6,608 nt of DNA from CAYXVU01 sp964468725 (lineage in GTDB: Bacteria; Acidobacteriota; Blastocatellia; UBA7656). Under the pieces are notes generated by a model. That model was not told the origin of the DNA. It saw only the letters and a program-made list of their open reading frames with translations, and searched no databases. Below, in pieces: positions 1 to 6,103 of this stretch (position 1 is its first letter; each line of letters opens with the position of its first letter). A program made the position numbers and the translations under genes. The stretch lies in assembly GCA_964468725.1 (NCBI GenBank), contig CAYXVU010000299.1, forward strand, positions 1 to 6,608. Reading direction: 5' to 3'.

Positions 1-237
1 CGACTGCCGCAGCAAGCGGAAATTTTTACAGAGAAGATCAAAGGCATCGAAGACCCTGTCAGCTCGCTCACCCGAAAACCACGGCATCACGTAGGCTTTG
101 ATGCCGACTTCATGTTTTCCAAAGCCTTCGGACTAACGGTTGAATACCGCTTCGGCTCCTTGCCGCCAACCTTCAATATGGTGGATCACAAAGTCACAGG
201 CGGCATCAAGCTCAAACTGGCACAGACTAATAAATAA
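1..237 (+). CDS. C-terminal end of a probable outer-membrane beta-barrel protein (5' partial)
   Basis: The frame is open from the first base and ends at TAA 235-237, giving 78 residues with no start in view. After a charged stretch (residues 1-30) come short runs of alternating polar and hydrophobic or aromatic residues: VGFDADFMF, LTVEYRFG and GGIKLKLA. These look like amphipathic transmembrane beta-strands joined by turns, as at the end of small barrels of the OmpA/OmpW or porin type. The last strand is followed by a short polar tail (QTNK) and not the usual terminal aromatic residue, so the barrel assignment is an inference. The protease gene starts 35 bases downstream on the same strand with no visible terminator between, so the two could be co-transcribed. 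Confidence 0.5.
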   Translation, partial: RLPQQAEIFTEKIKGIEDPVSSLTRKPRHHVGFDADFMFSKAFGLTVEYRFGSLPPTFNMVDHKVTGGIKLKLAQTNK

Positions 238-272
238 CCGAATACAGATTATCATCGGGAACGGAGCTCCTC

Positions 273-1721
273 ATGACCCAACGATTTTTCAGCAGTGCAG
301 ATCGCCCTGCATATCATGACGGAATGTTGATTATGAAAATGCGCTCCGGTGTAGTGGAACCGCGCGCTGAGGCGCGGCGCGGTATCGCTGCCAATATCGC
401 GACAACTCCGGGCCTTTCTGCGCTAGCTGCGCTCGAGCGCGGGGGCATGCTCAAACGAGTTATGCCGCTTTCTGAGCAAGCAGAGGAACGTGCAAGGAGT
501 GTAGACGGGCGGCGCGGTATCGCTGCCTTAATGGAGCCGATTCCTGAAGGCGGTACGGATGTGAATGCAGGTGTCAACATTGTTGAGTTAGAGAAGAGTC
601 AGGAATTGGCTTCGGTTCAGCAAGTCTTAGCAAGCGACCCGAACGTAGAGTTTGTTGCGCGTGTACCGGTTCGCTATTTGGTTGCCAGAGCAAATCCACG
701 ACCTTCTGCGGGGCGACCCCGTAGAGCAGGGGTTGCTGCTCTGCCGCCATCTGCGACTACGCTCTGGAACCTGAACAAAATTCAATGGAGCCAAGCACGG
801 GCAAGAGCAGATTTCCGGGAAGCCGAACAGGTTCGGGTTGCCGTCCTCGATACAGGCATAGACCGGTATCACCCCGACCTCAACGGGCGGGTTGTCCACT
901 ACAGCTATCTGCATCCCGACTTGCTTGATGCTTCGGGCGAAAAAGACATTGTCGGACATGGAACCCATGTGGCAGGAACGATAGCTGCGCTGATTAATAA
1001 TCGGGTAGGGATCAATGGTATCTGTATGTGCCAGTTGTTTGCCTGGAAAATTTTTACTGATGTGCCGGAATTCTTTTCGTTTGATGAAGGCTATCAGTAT
1101 TTTGTTGATCCGATAATGTATCGTCGCGCGTTGGCGCAGTGCCTAGATCAACAAATTCAGGTTGTCAATCTGAGCATTGGAGGTGGAGGAGAGCCGGATC
1201 GGCAAGAGTTGGATTTGTTTAGGGCCTTGCTAGCAAACGGAACTACAATTGTTGCCGCCATGGGGAACGAGCGCAGGCGAGGCAGCCCTACGTCCTATCC
1301 GGCAGCCATACCGGGTGTAATTGCCGTTGGGGCTACGACTATAGACGACAGTATCGCCAACTTTTCAAACCGAGGGAGCCATATTACTTTGTGTGCTCCA
1401 GGGGTAGGGATATGGTCTACTTTGCCAACCTATCCCGGCCAGTTCGGGTTTGAAGCAGTGCGGAATTCTGCTGGACGACCGATAGAGGGTAGGCGAATTG
1501 AGCGTGAAGTCAACTATGACAGTTGGCCGGGAACATCAATGGCGACCCCACATGTAGCAGCTTCAGCAGCCTTGCTGTTAGCTAACAAAGGGCAGATGAG
1601 CCCTGCCGATGTCCGCACACAATTGCAAGCAACAGCCGATCACGTGTCTGGTATGGGAAACACAACATTTCATCCCGATTATGGTGCCGGGAGGTTAAAC
1701 TTGATGCGGCTTCTGACCTAG
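273..1721 (+). CDS. Subtilisin-family (S8) serine protease with N-terminal propeptide-like region
   Basis: A 482-residue endopeptidase of the subtilase fold. The catalytic triad is complete: Asp193 in VLDTGID, His229 in GHGTHVAG and Ser422 in GTSMATPHVA. Asn332 in AAMGNE is the expected oxyanion residue. The catalytic domain runs from about residue 160 to the C-terminus, ending in the usual GAGRLN segment, with no extra C-terminal domain. Residues 101-137 have the strand-helix-strand pattern of an I9-type propeptide (VNIVEL, then VQQVLASDPNVEFV). The N-terminus (MTQRFFSSADRP) has no hydrophobic signal-peptide core, so Sec export is not supported and the enzyme may act in the cytoplasm or leave by another route. 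ATG 273 is backed by GGAG at 263-266, six bases upstream. The region around residues 235-290 (CMCQ to YMYRRA) is longer than in compact subtilisins. The next gene, 29 bases on, encodes a propeptide-like small protein. Substrate is unknown. Confidence 0.95.
   Translation: MTQRFFSSADRPAYHDGMLIMKMRSGVVEPRAEARRGIAANIATTPGLSALAALERGGMLKRVMPLSEQAEERARSVDGRRGIAALMEPIPEGGTDVNAGVNIVELEKSQELASVQQVLASDPNVEFVARVPVRYLVARANPRPSAGRPRRAGVAALPPSATTLWNLNKIQWSQARARADFREAEQVRVAVLDTGIDRYHPDLNGRVVHYSYLHPDLLDASGEKDIVGHGTHVAGTIAALINNRVGINGICMCQLFAWKIFTDVPEFFSFDEGYQYFVDPIMYRRALAQCLDQQIQVVNLSIGGGGEPDRQELDLFRALLANGTTIVAAMGNERRRGSPTSYPAAIPGVIAVGATTIDDSIANFSNRGSHITLCAPGVGIWSTLPTYPGQFGFEAVRNSAGRPIEGRRIEREVNYDSWPGTSMATPHVAASAALLLANKGQMSPADVRTQLQATADHVSGMGNTTFHPDYGAGRLNLMRLLT
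374..527 (+). repeat. In-frame 19-bp direct repeat in the protease N-terminal region
   Basis: The same 19 bases (gcggcgcggtatcgctgcc) occur at 374-392 and 509-527. The copies are 135 bases (45 codons) apart in the same reading frame, so both encode RRGIAA (residues 35-40 and 80-85). Similarity does not extend clearly past the repeat. An exact match of this length is unlikely by chance in a window this size. Confidence 0.85.
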
Positions 1722-1750
1722 TGCTATTCTCTGCCAAGAGGTAGAAGCCC

Positions 1751-2026
1751 ATGAAATCTGTGATGTTTTCGTTTCACCCCGATGTGCCAGTTAACCGGCA
1801 AAAAGCGATTTTAGACGAGATTGGTTCTTGGCAGCAGGTTGTAAAGGCAGCCTGGCTGAACCCCGACACAAGACAAGCCGACATTCTTCGTATGGCGTAT
1901 GCTTATGTTGATAGCCAGATGGATGTTCAAGAGGTTGTCGAACGCTTATCCAAGCTATCGGAAATTGAGTCGGCTTCTTTACCGACCCGACGAAAGCTCA
2001 TTTGTGCTGACCCAGAGTTCTTTTAG
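1751..2026 (+). CDS. Small propeptide/I9-inhibitor-like protein paired with the S8 protease
   Basis: A 91-residue protein, not recognised by name. Its predicted secondary structure runs strand (residues 2-9), helix (14-26), strand (29-36), strand (46-53), helix (58-69), strand (71-84). This is the ferredoxin-like order of subtilisin propeptides and standalone I9 inhibitors. The second half (46-84) resembles residues 101-137 of the upstream protease in pattern: YAYV/VNIV, VQEVVERL/VQQVLA, and the endings PTRRKLI/PVRYLV. There is no signal peptide and no membrane segment, matching the protease. The start has AAGAGG at 1736-1741, nine bases upstream, and the 29-base gap implies one transcript with the protease. 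The inferred role is inhibitor or folding chaperone of that protease. The fold call comes from reading the residues, not a search, and a different small alpha/beta fold remains possible. Confidence 0.7.
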   Translation: MKSVMFSFHPDVPVNRQKAILDEIGSWQQVVKAAWLNPDTRQADILRMAYAYVDSQMDVQEVVERLSKLSEIESASLPTRRKLICADPEFF

Positions 2027-2058
2027 CGACCCATTCTAACCTGCCTTTCCGCAAATGC

Positions 2059-2087
2059 TTGAACAGAAATCTCTCTCCAAGTAACAT
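2059..2087 (+). promoter_or_regulatory. Candidate sigma70-type promoter for the TPR gene
   Basis: TTGAAC (2059-2064) and TAACAT (2082-2087) are separated by 17 bases, with four of six matches to each consensus element. They lie about 48 bases before the ATG at 2135, in the 105-base gap after the protease pair. The gap shows no convincing terminator, so readthrough is also possible. Confidence 0.35.
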
Positions 2088-2134
2088 GCCCGCGCTTTCT
2101 GCGCAGTGGATCAATCCAATTTTCGAGGTTTGTG

Positions 2135-2974
2135 ATGGGCAAACAATCGTTGTGTGCGATGGCGCTGCTCGTACTAGCCGCCTTGGGTGTTCGGGCACAG
2201 ACGGACAGCACGCCGGAAGTGATGTCGCCGCTCGGCGCGAAGTTCTACGCGCAGGCAGACGAGAAGAACACCATCGGCGAAGCCCAGATGAAACTGGCCG
2301 CCGACCCGAAGAATATCGAGCTTATTATTGCCCTCGGTCGCGCGCAGGCCGGAGTCTGGCGTTACCGCGACGCGATTGCCACCTATACGCGCGGCCTCGA
2401 ACTCGACCCCCATCACGCCATGCTCTATCGCCATCGCGGCCATCGCTACATCTCGACCCGGCAGTTCGACAAAGCCGTCAAAGATATGCAACGCGCTGCC
2501 GAACTGAACGATAAAGACTTTGACATCTGGTATCACTTGGGTCTGGCACACTACCTCAAAGGCGATTTCAAGAAGGCTGCTGCCGCCTATGAGAGATGTC
2601 GCGCAGTGGCGCAAAACGACGATTCGATCATTGCCGTCTCCGATTGGCTGTATATGACCTATCGCCGCCAAAAACGCGACGCCGATGCTGCGCGCGTGCT
2701 TGAACGCATCACGCCGGATATGAAAGTCAACGAGAACAAGTCCTATTTCGACCGCTTGTTGTTATACAAAGGGCTGAAGAAAGCGTCGGACATCTATCAC
2801 GATAAGCTGACCGACCTTGAACTGGCGACGGTTGGTTACGGCATGGGCAACTGGTATCTCTATAATGGCGACAAGCAGAAAGCAAAAGCCCTATTTCAAA
2901 AGATCGTCGCGGGCAAATACTGGCCAGCCTTCGGCTTCATCGCGGCGGAGACCGAGTTGGTGCGTATGAAATAA
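2135..2974 (+). CDS. Secreted tetratricopeptide-repeat (TPR) protein
   Basis: A 279-residue protein with an N-terminal Sec signal (LCAMALLVLAALG, then VRA before Gln) suggesting cleavage near residue 22 and a periplasmic location. The remainder is helical repeats of TPR type. Clear units are at about residues 60-93 (ALGRAQAGVWRYRDAI), 95-128 (HRGHRYISTRQFDKAV) and 130-163 (YHLGLAHYLKGDFKKAA). A weaker unit lies at 164-191 and a last one at 230-262 (GMGNWYLYNGDKQKAKALF). TPRs form scaffolds that bind other proteins; no catalytic motif is seen. A GTG at 2132 is in frame, but GAGG at 2125-2128 lies six bases from ATG 2135 and only three from the GTG, so ATG is preferred. The partner is unknown and the neighbours do not reveal it. 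Confidence 0.9.
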   Translation: MGKQSLCAMALLVLAALGVRAQTDSTPEVMSPLGAKFYAQADEKNTIGEAQMKLAADPKNIELIIALGRAQAGVWRYRDAIATYTRGLELDPHHAMLYRHRGHRYISTRQFDKAVKDMQRAAELNDKDFDIWYHLGLAHYLKGDFKKAAAAYERCRAVAQNDDSIIAVSDWLYMTYRRQKRDADAARVLERITPDMKVNENKSYFDRLLLYKGLKKASDIYHDKLTDLELATVGYGMGNWYLYNGDKQKAKALFQKIVAGKYWPAFGFIAAETELVRMK

Positions 2975-3123
2975 CTCCGAGTGATAGGTGGCGAGTGACC
3001 AACGAAGAGAGTTGAGGAATGCTGAATGGAGAAGCTGATTGACGGGCATCCATTCATCGCTCATCCTTCCGCTCGCCCCCTCTCTCTTTGCCGATCATTC
3101 ACCACTCAAGAAAGGTTTTCATC
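2975..3123 (+). other. Intergenic spacer with purine/pyrimidine-skewed low-complexity sequence
   Basis: This 149-base gap holds no supportable gene. It contains GAGTGA twice (2979-2984 and 2993-2998). At 3049-3077 there is a pyrimidine-rich stretch that reads on the other strand as repeated GATGAG/GATGAATGG-like words. A TTGACG at 3039-3044 lacks a good -10 partner. The ribosome binding site of the following lipoprotein lies at its end (3108-3115). Confidence 0.4.
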
Positions 3124-3768
3124 ATGGTGCAATACTTCTTACGACTGAGCGCCGTACTCTGCATCTGTACGGTTGTTATCGCCTGTTCCGGCAGTTCGCC
3201 GACTTCGCCGACCGGCACGATGACACCGGCTCCGGGGCCGGGGTCGGGGCAGCCGAGTACGATGACCCCTGCGCCCGCACAATCCGGTGCACCCGCTGGA
3301 GGCAATCTGCGCTATCAGGCTCCGGCGGCCTGGAAATCCGAGCCGCCCTCATCAGGTATGCGATTCGCACAGTTCGTTTTGCCGAAAGCAGATGGCGATG
3401 CGGAAGATGCCGCGTTGGTGATCTTTTATTTCGGACAAGGGCAGGGAGGCGGCGTGCAGGCGAATCTGGATCGGTGGGTCGGACAGATGCAACAACCCGA
3501 CGGCAACTCTTCGCAAGCCAAAGCGAAGACCGAAACCGCGAAGATCAATGGCTTGAACGCTACGCTGCTCGATGTGACCGGAACCTACACGGCAGAGATG
3601 ACGCCGGGCGCGGGCGACCGGCAAAACAAGACCAACTACCGTTTGCGCGGCGCGGTTGTCGAAACGCCGAAAGGCGCATACTTCGTCAAACTGACCGGGC
3701 CACAAAAGACCATTCAACGATGGGAGAGCGAATTTACTGCCTTCATCAACTCATTCGAATTCAAATGA
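3124..3768 (+). CDS. Predicted lipoprotein with Pro/Ser/Thr/Gly linker and conserved-hypothetical-type domain
   Basis: A 214-residue protein. Residues 1-21 form a lipoprotein signal: hydrophobic core LSAVLCICTVVI, then the lipobox VIAC with Cys21 as the lipidated residue. A flexible linker rich in Pro, Ser, Thr and Gly (about 22-60) contains MTPAPG/MTPAPA twice. The folded domain (about 62-214) is not recognised by name. It has a WKSEPPSS segment, an MRFAQFVLP strand, a LVIFYFG strand followed by a glycine-rich turn, NLDRWVGQM, and a terminal helix (IQRWESEFTAFINSF). This resembles the mixed alpha/beta PsbP/Mog1-like shape, which is an inference. ATG 3124 is chosen because AAGAAAGG (3108-3115) lies eight bases upstream and the signal peptide starts correctly; a TTG at 3088 would add 12 polar residues ahead of it. 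The next gene converges on it. Confidence 0.85.
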   Translation: MVQYFLRLSAVLCICTVVIACSGSSPTSPTGTMTPAPGPGSGQPSTMTPAPAQSGAPAGGNLRYQAPAAWKSEPPSSGMRFAQFVLPKADGDAEDAALVIFYFGQGQGGGVQANLDRWVGQMQQPDGNSSQAKAKTETAKINGLNATLLDVTGTYTAEMTPGAGDRQNKTNYRLRGAVVETPKGAYFVKLTGPQKTIQRWESEFTAFINSFEFK

Positions 3769-3779
3769 TGGGATGGGCC

Positions 3780-3835
3780 GAAGGTTACGGGTTTGAAGGT
3801 CGGAGGGTGCAGGCTGAAAGTTGAAGGTTGACGAT
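3780..3835 (+). repeat. Degenerate heptanucleotide tandem array
   Basis: Starting twelve bases after the lipoprotein stop, the sequence divides into eight consecutive seven-base units. The clearest units are GAAGGTT (3780-3786), TGAAGGT (3794-3800), TGCAGGC (3808-3814), TGAAAGT (3815-3821) and TGAAGGT (3822-3828). Intervening units are more diverged but keep the phase. The consensus is near TGAAGGT. The array is noncoding and resembles the short tandemly repeated heptamers known from cyanobacterial intergenic DNA. Confidence 0.6.
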
Positions 3836-3850
3836 TAGCGCCTGAAAAGA

Positions 3851-3930
3851 AAGAGGTGATGAACGAGGGTGAACGGAGTGAGCGAGAAAGTCGCCGCTGG
3901 CTATCTCTCGTGTTCACCCTTTCGCCTCTT
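3851..3930. repeat. Long imperfect inverted repeat between convergent genes
   Basis: Three nested complementary pairs share one centre. AAGAGG (3851-3856) pairs with CCTCTT (3925-3930). AGGGTGAAC (3866-3874) pairs with GTTCACCCT (3912-3920). CGAGA (3883-3887) pairs with TCTCG (3906-3910). Internal loops separate them and the apical loop is 18 bases. The right arm reaches the first base of the glycosyltransferase stop codon. It could act as a two-way transcription stop for the converging genes, but there is no T-run on either strand, so a repetitive palindromic element is equally possible. Confidence 0.5.
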
Positions 3931-5447
3931 CAGCCTTTCTCGGTTTCCTCTCTTCTCTCGACTATGCGCTTGAGGCGTGAAATCGCTCGCCAAATGGCTG
4001 TTCCCATCAGCACCCATGCAATTGCCGCAAAGATGAATAAGAAGTACTGCATCGGTAATGTGTAGCGAAACTCTGTGTGCATCAGCGACTGAAAGAGCAG
4101 GTAATAGATTGGAACCATCAGCAAAAAGAGGGCGCGGCGCGGGCTGGCGATGAGCATCACGAGCAGTCCGAAGAGGATGAAGAGTTGCATCGCCTCTTTG
4201 GTCAATCGTTGCAGCGCACGAACCGGCAGACGCAAAAAAGAGACAGCCTGACCGACCGCAATCGTTGGCCGGTCGGGGTAGACATCGCGCCACTCCTTGC
4301 GGATTTGTGATGGTTCTATCGCCCGCGTCGACTCGCTGGCGAAGACGAGCGGCGCTTGCGCCGAGTACTTGGTCATATCGCGCATGCGTTTGAGCATCAC
4401 GCCTGCATACCAAACCGGATGTTGCGCGATGATCTCGAAACTCTTCTTCACGCGGTCGCGGTCACGTCGAACGCCATCGGGCGAAGACCACATCTCTGCG
4501 TAGGCCGGATTGCCGTACAGGAGGGCCTCTTGTTCGGCGACGCCTTGATCCGTAGCCACTGCACCGAAACGGTCGCCGCTGTAATCGGCGATGCCTTCCC
4601 ACAAGTTCAACCCGACGCCGATATTGACCGGCACGAACTCGCCATGCACCCGGTAGTTTCGAATGGTGATCGGGATGATCGCCATCAGCGAGGCGACGAT
4701 CATAACTGCTGCTTGCTTGAGAGTGGCGATGCGTTTGGTTGACAAGAGCGCGAGCAAAAGGGTGAGCGCGAAACTGAGGAGCATCGCTTGCGGCCTGAGC
4801 CAAGTCGAAAGCCCGAGCAGACCGCCGATTGCTGCAAACCACAAATAACGATAACGACACGGCTGTTTCATCTGCGTAAGCAAGTAAACTGCCGCCAAAA
4901 TCGGCAACGCGCAGATGGAATCGGGCAGAATGAAATTTGACATGTACGACAGATGATGTGAGAGTGCGGCGAGAAACCCGGCGATTACCCCGACGCGCCA
5001 ACTGATGACTGCGCCTGCGATCAAAAAGATCATGACGGCAGAGATCGAATTCAGCAGATTCTGAACGATTTGAACTTTGAAAAAGTCTCTGCCAACGACA
5101 GCATAAATCGCGCTCAGAAAGATCGCGTAGCCCGGCGCACGAGCGAGCGCCCGCGTATCGGTCGGCTCAATATCGTAAGGGCCAAGCAAGCCTTCGCCTT
5201 GCACAATCGCAGCTGCGCGTTGGTCGTAGCTGTAGGTGAGGCGGGCGAACGGCTGTTCGGCGGTGTACATCAACGGCGCGAGGTCGACCGCGTATAGCGA
5301 TTTTGCGATGAAAGAGGTGAGAAAGATCAGGACAGCAAAAATAAGTTTTGTGCGCCTTCGCAAGGGTTGCCCAGTGCCGAGCGCAGTGCTCAAGCGACGG
5401 CGAAATGCGAAGGTGTTGAACGTGAGCTTCAATGGGTTGTTTGGCAA
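3930..5447 (-). CDS. GT-C membrane glycosyltransferase, GT39/ArnT-like
   Basis: A 505-residue polytopic inner-membrane protein likely to move a sugar from a polyprenyl-phosphate donor onto a lipid, glycan or protein on the outer face. After a basic N-terminus, transmembrane segments lie near residues 35-54, 107-119, 131-150, 152-165, 180-191, 200-212, 220-237 and 246-263, with three more at 421-434, 439-453 and 466-482. The first outside loop has Asp75 in SYDQRAA, the expected position of the GT-C catalytic acid, followed by RAPGYAIFL (103-111), the family's usual PGY segment. The soluble part begins NYRVHGEFVPVN (264-275), and FRY at 460-462 precedes the last helix, both typical of this family. 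The acceptor cannot be told. The start is uncertain: no ATG precedes the first membrane helix, so TTG 5447 is used, with a G-rich stretch just upstream. It follows the HD gene by 56 bases and is probably co-transcribed. Confidence 0.85.
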   Translation of the reverse strand: MPNNPLKLTFNTFAFRRRLSTALGTGQPLRRRTKLIFAVLIFLTSFIAKSLYAVDLAPLMYTAEQPFARLTYSYDQRAAAIVQGEGLLGPYDIEPTDTRALARAPGYAIFLSAIYAVVGRDFFKVQIVQNLLNSISAVMIFLIAGAVISWRVGVIAGFLAALSHHLSYMSNFILPDSICALPILAAVYLLTQMKQPCRYRYLWFAAIGGLLGLSTWLRPQAMLLSFALTLLLALLSTKRIATLKQAAVMIVASLMAIIPITIRNYRVHGEFVPVNIGVGLNLWEGIADYSGDRFGAVATDQGVAEQEALLYGNPAYAEMWSSPDGVRRDRDRVKKSFEIIAQHPVWYAGVMLKRMRDMTKYSAQAPLVFASESTRAIEPSQIRKEWRDVYPDRPTIAVGQAVSFLRLPVRALQRLTKEAMQLFILFGLLVMLIASPRRALFLLMVPIYYLLFQSLMHTEFRYTLPMQYFLFIFAAIAWVLMGTAIWRAISRLKRIVERREETEKG

Positions 5448-5451
5448 TCGC

Positions 5452-5469
5452 CCCCACCCTGCTGTGGGG
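5452..5469 (-). promoter_or_regulatory. GC-rich hairpin just upstream of the glycosyltransferase start
   Basis: CCCCAC (5452-5457) and GTGGGG (5464-5469) form a perfect six-pair stem with a six-base loop. In transcript orientation it ends four bases before the TTG start and contains the only G-rich, Shine-Dalgarno-like sequence there (GGTGGGGG). There is no T-run after it, so it is a poor intrinsic terminator. It could limit translation of the downstream gene. Confidence 0.45.
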
Positions 5470-5503
5470 AGTGACGCAATCGGTTTTGTGGGCGATGAGT
5501 TGC

Positions 5504-6070
5504 TTACGCGCTCACGGCTTCGGAGGCCGGATTTCTGAGTGGACGCGCAAAGAAGCGTTCGATCATCGGCTCGAAATCGGAGAGCGGCAGCGTATCATAT
5601 TCTGGGTCGAACGAGGCTTGATCCCATTCATCCGTGAACTTGATCGCCATCTCGTACCACGTTTCGTTGGCATACTGTTGCCGCGCGTTGGGGTCTTTCC
5701 CGATCAGCGCGTAATAGTGGCGACCTTGAAAATCCTGATGGGTGCGAACGATTTCATAAGCTTCGTGTGAGACATAGGGCTTGAGGATTTCCGCAGCGAT
5801 AGCCGGGTGATTTTCGACCGAGATGACTTTGCCAATGTCGTGGCAGAGCGCCGCGATGATGATCTCTTCCGATGTGCCAGCGCGCAGGGCGCGCGTCGCG
5901 GTTTGCAATCCGTGAACCAATTGATTGACCGCAAATCCATCAACCTGTTCCTCCAATTGTAAGAGCAGAGTTTTAATCATCTGTGGCATACGGGATTGTC
6001 GTCTTTGCACCTCTTGGCCGATGGCCATCCATTCTTCGACTTTACCCTGATCCATTCTGCTAAACGCCAT
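5504..6070 (-). CDS. HD-domain metalloprotein, predicted phosphohydrolase or PhnZ/TmpB-like diiron oxygenase relative
   Basis: A 188-residue soluble protein of the HD superfamily (COG4341-like 'predicted HD phosphohydrolase'). Candidate metal ligands are His53 (LVHGLQTA), His77-Asp78 (CHDIGK), His88 (NHPAIAAE), His111 (RTHQDFQGRHYY) and Asp147 (FTDEWDQ). This H..HD..H..H..D set is that of two-metal HD enzymes, including the phosphonate oxygenases PhnZ and TmpB. The 24-residue spacing from His53 to His77 matches PhnZ as I recall it. The Tyr and Glu that PhnZ carries 10 and 7 residues before its first His appear as Val43 and Phe46, so PhnZ substrate use is doubtful. ATG 6070 is preceded by GGAGG at 6080-6084, nine bases away, behind a strong promoter candidate. 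No phosphonate gene is nearby; the glycosyltransferase follows in the same direction. Confidence 0.85.
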   Translation of the reverse strand: MAFSRMDQGKVEEWMAIGQEVQRRQSRMPQMIKTLLLQLEEQVDGFAVNQLVHGLQTATRALRAGTSEEIIIAALCHDIGKVISVENHPAIAAEILKPYVSHEAYEIVRTHQDFQGRHYYALIGKDPNARQQYANETWYEMAIKFTDEWDQASFDPEYDTLPLSDFEPMIERFFARPLRNPASEAVSA

Positions 6071-6084
6071 TGCCGAGTTCCTCC

Positions 6085-6103
6085 GAAGATTAGGTGAAGA
6101 TTA
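6085..6103 (-). repeat. Tandem 8-bp direct repeat in the HD gene leader
   Basis: TAATCTTC occurs at 6096-6103 and again at 6085-6092 on the minus strand, an 11-base period. The first copy overlaps the -10 element and the second lies directly before the ribosome binding site. One helical turn of spacing would suit a repressor site, but chance is possible for repeats this short. Confidence 0.4.

Noticed and set aside
2092..2104. GCGC-TTTCT-GCGC hairpin after the protease pair
   Set aside because: Four pairs and no T-run are too weak for a terminator.
2094..2106. 13-base match (gctttctgcgcag) with 6247-6259
   Set aside because: A shared 13-mer is expected fairly often by chance in a window of this size, and the flanks do not match.
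2059..2514. 151-residue open frame starting ahead of the TPR gene
   Set aside because: The product is rich in Arg, Ser and Pro, typical of a shifted frame of a GC-rich gene, and it overlaps the convincing TPR protein.
2174..2671. 165-residue minus-strand frame opposite the TPR gene
   Set aside because: It is an antisense shadow; the plus-strand TPR periodicity is unmistakable.
3039..3067. TTGACG as a -35 box for the lipoprotein gene
   Set aside because: At 17 bases the -10 position reads CATCCT, a poor match, so no promoter is claimed.
3039..3824. 261-residue open frame overlapping the lipoprotein gene
   Set aside because: It is Arg- and Cys-rich with no domain sense, has no ribosome binding site, and is out of frame with the lipoprotein, whose signal peptide and lipobox are clear.
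4462..5001. 179-residue minus-strand frame inside the glycosyltransferase gene
   Set aside because: It is Arg-rich with no membrane segments and lies wholly within the glycosyltransferase on the same strand in another frame.
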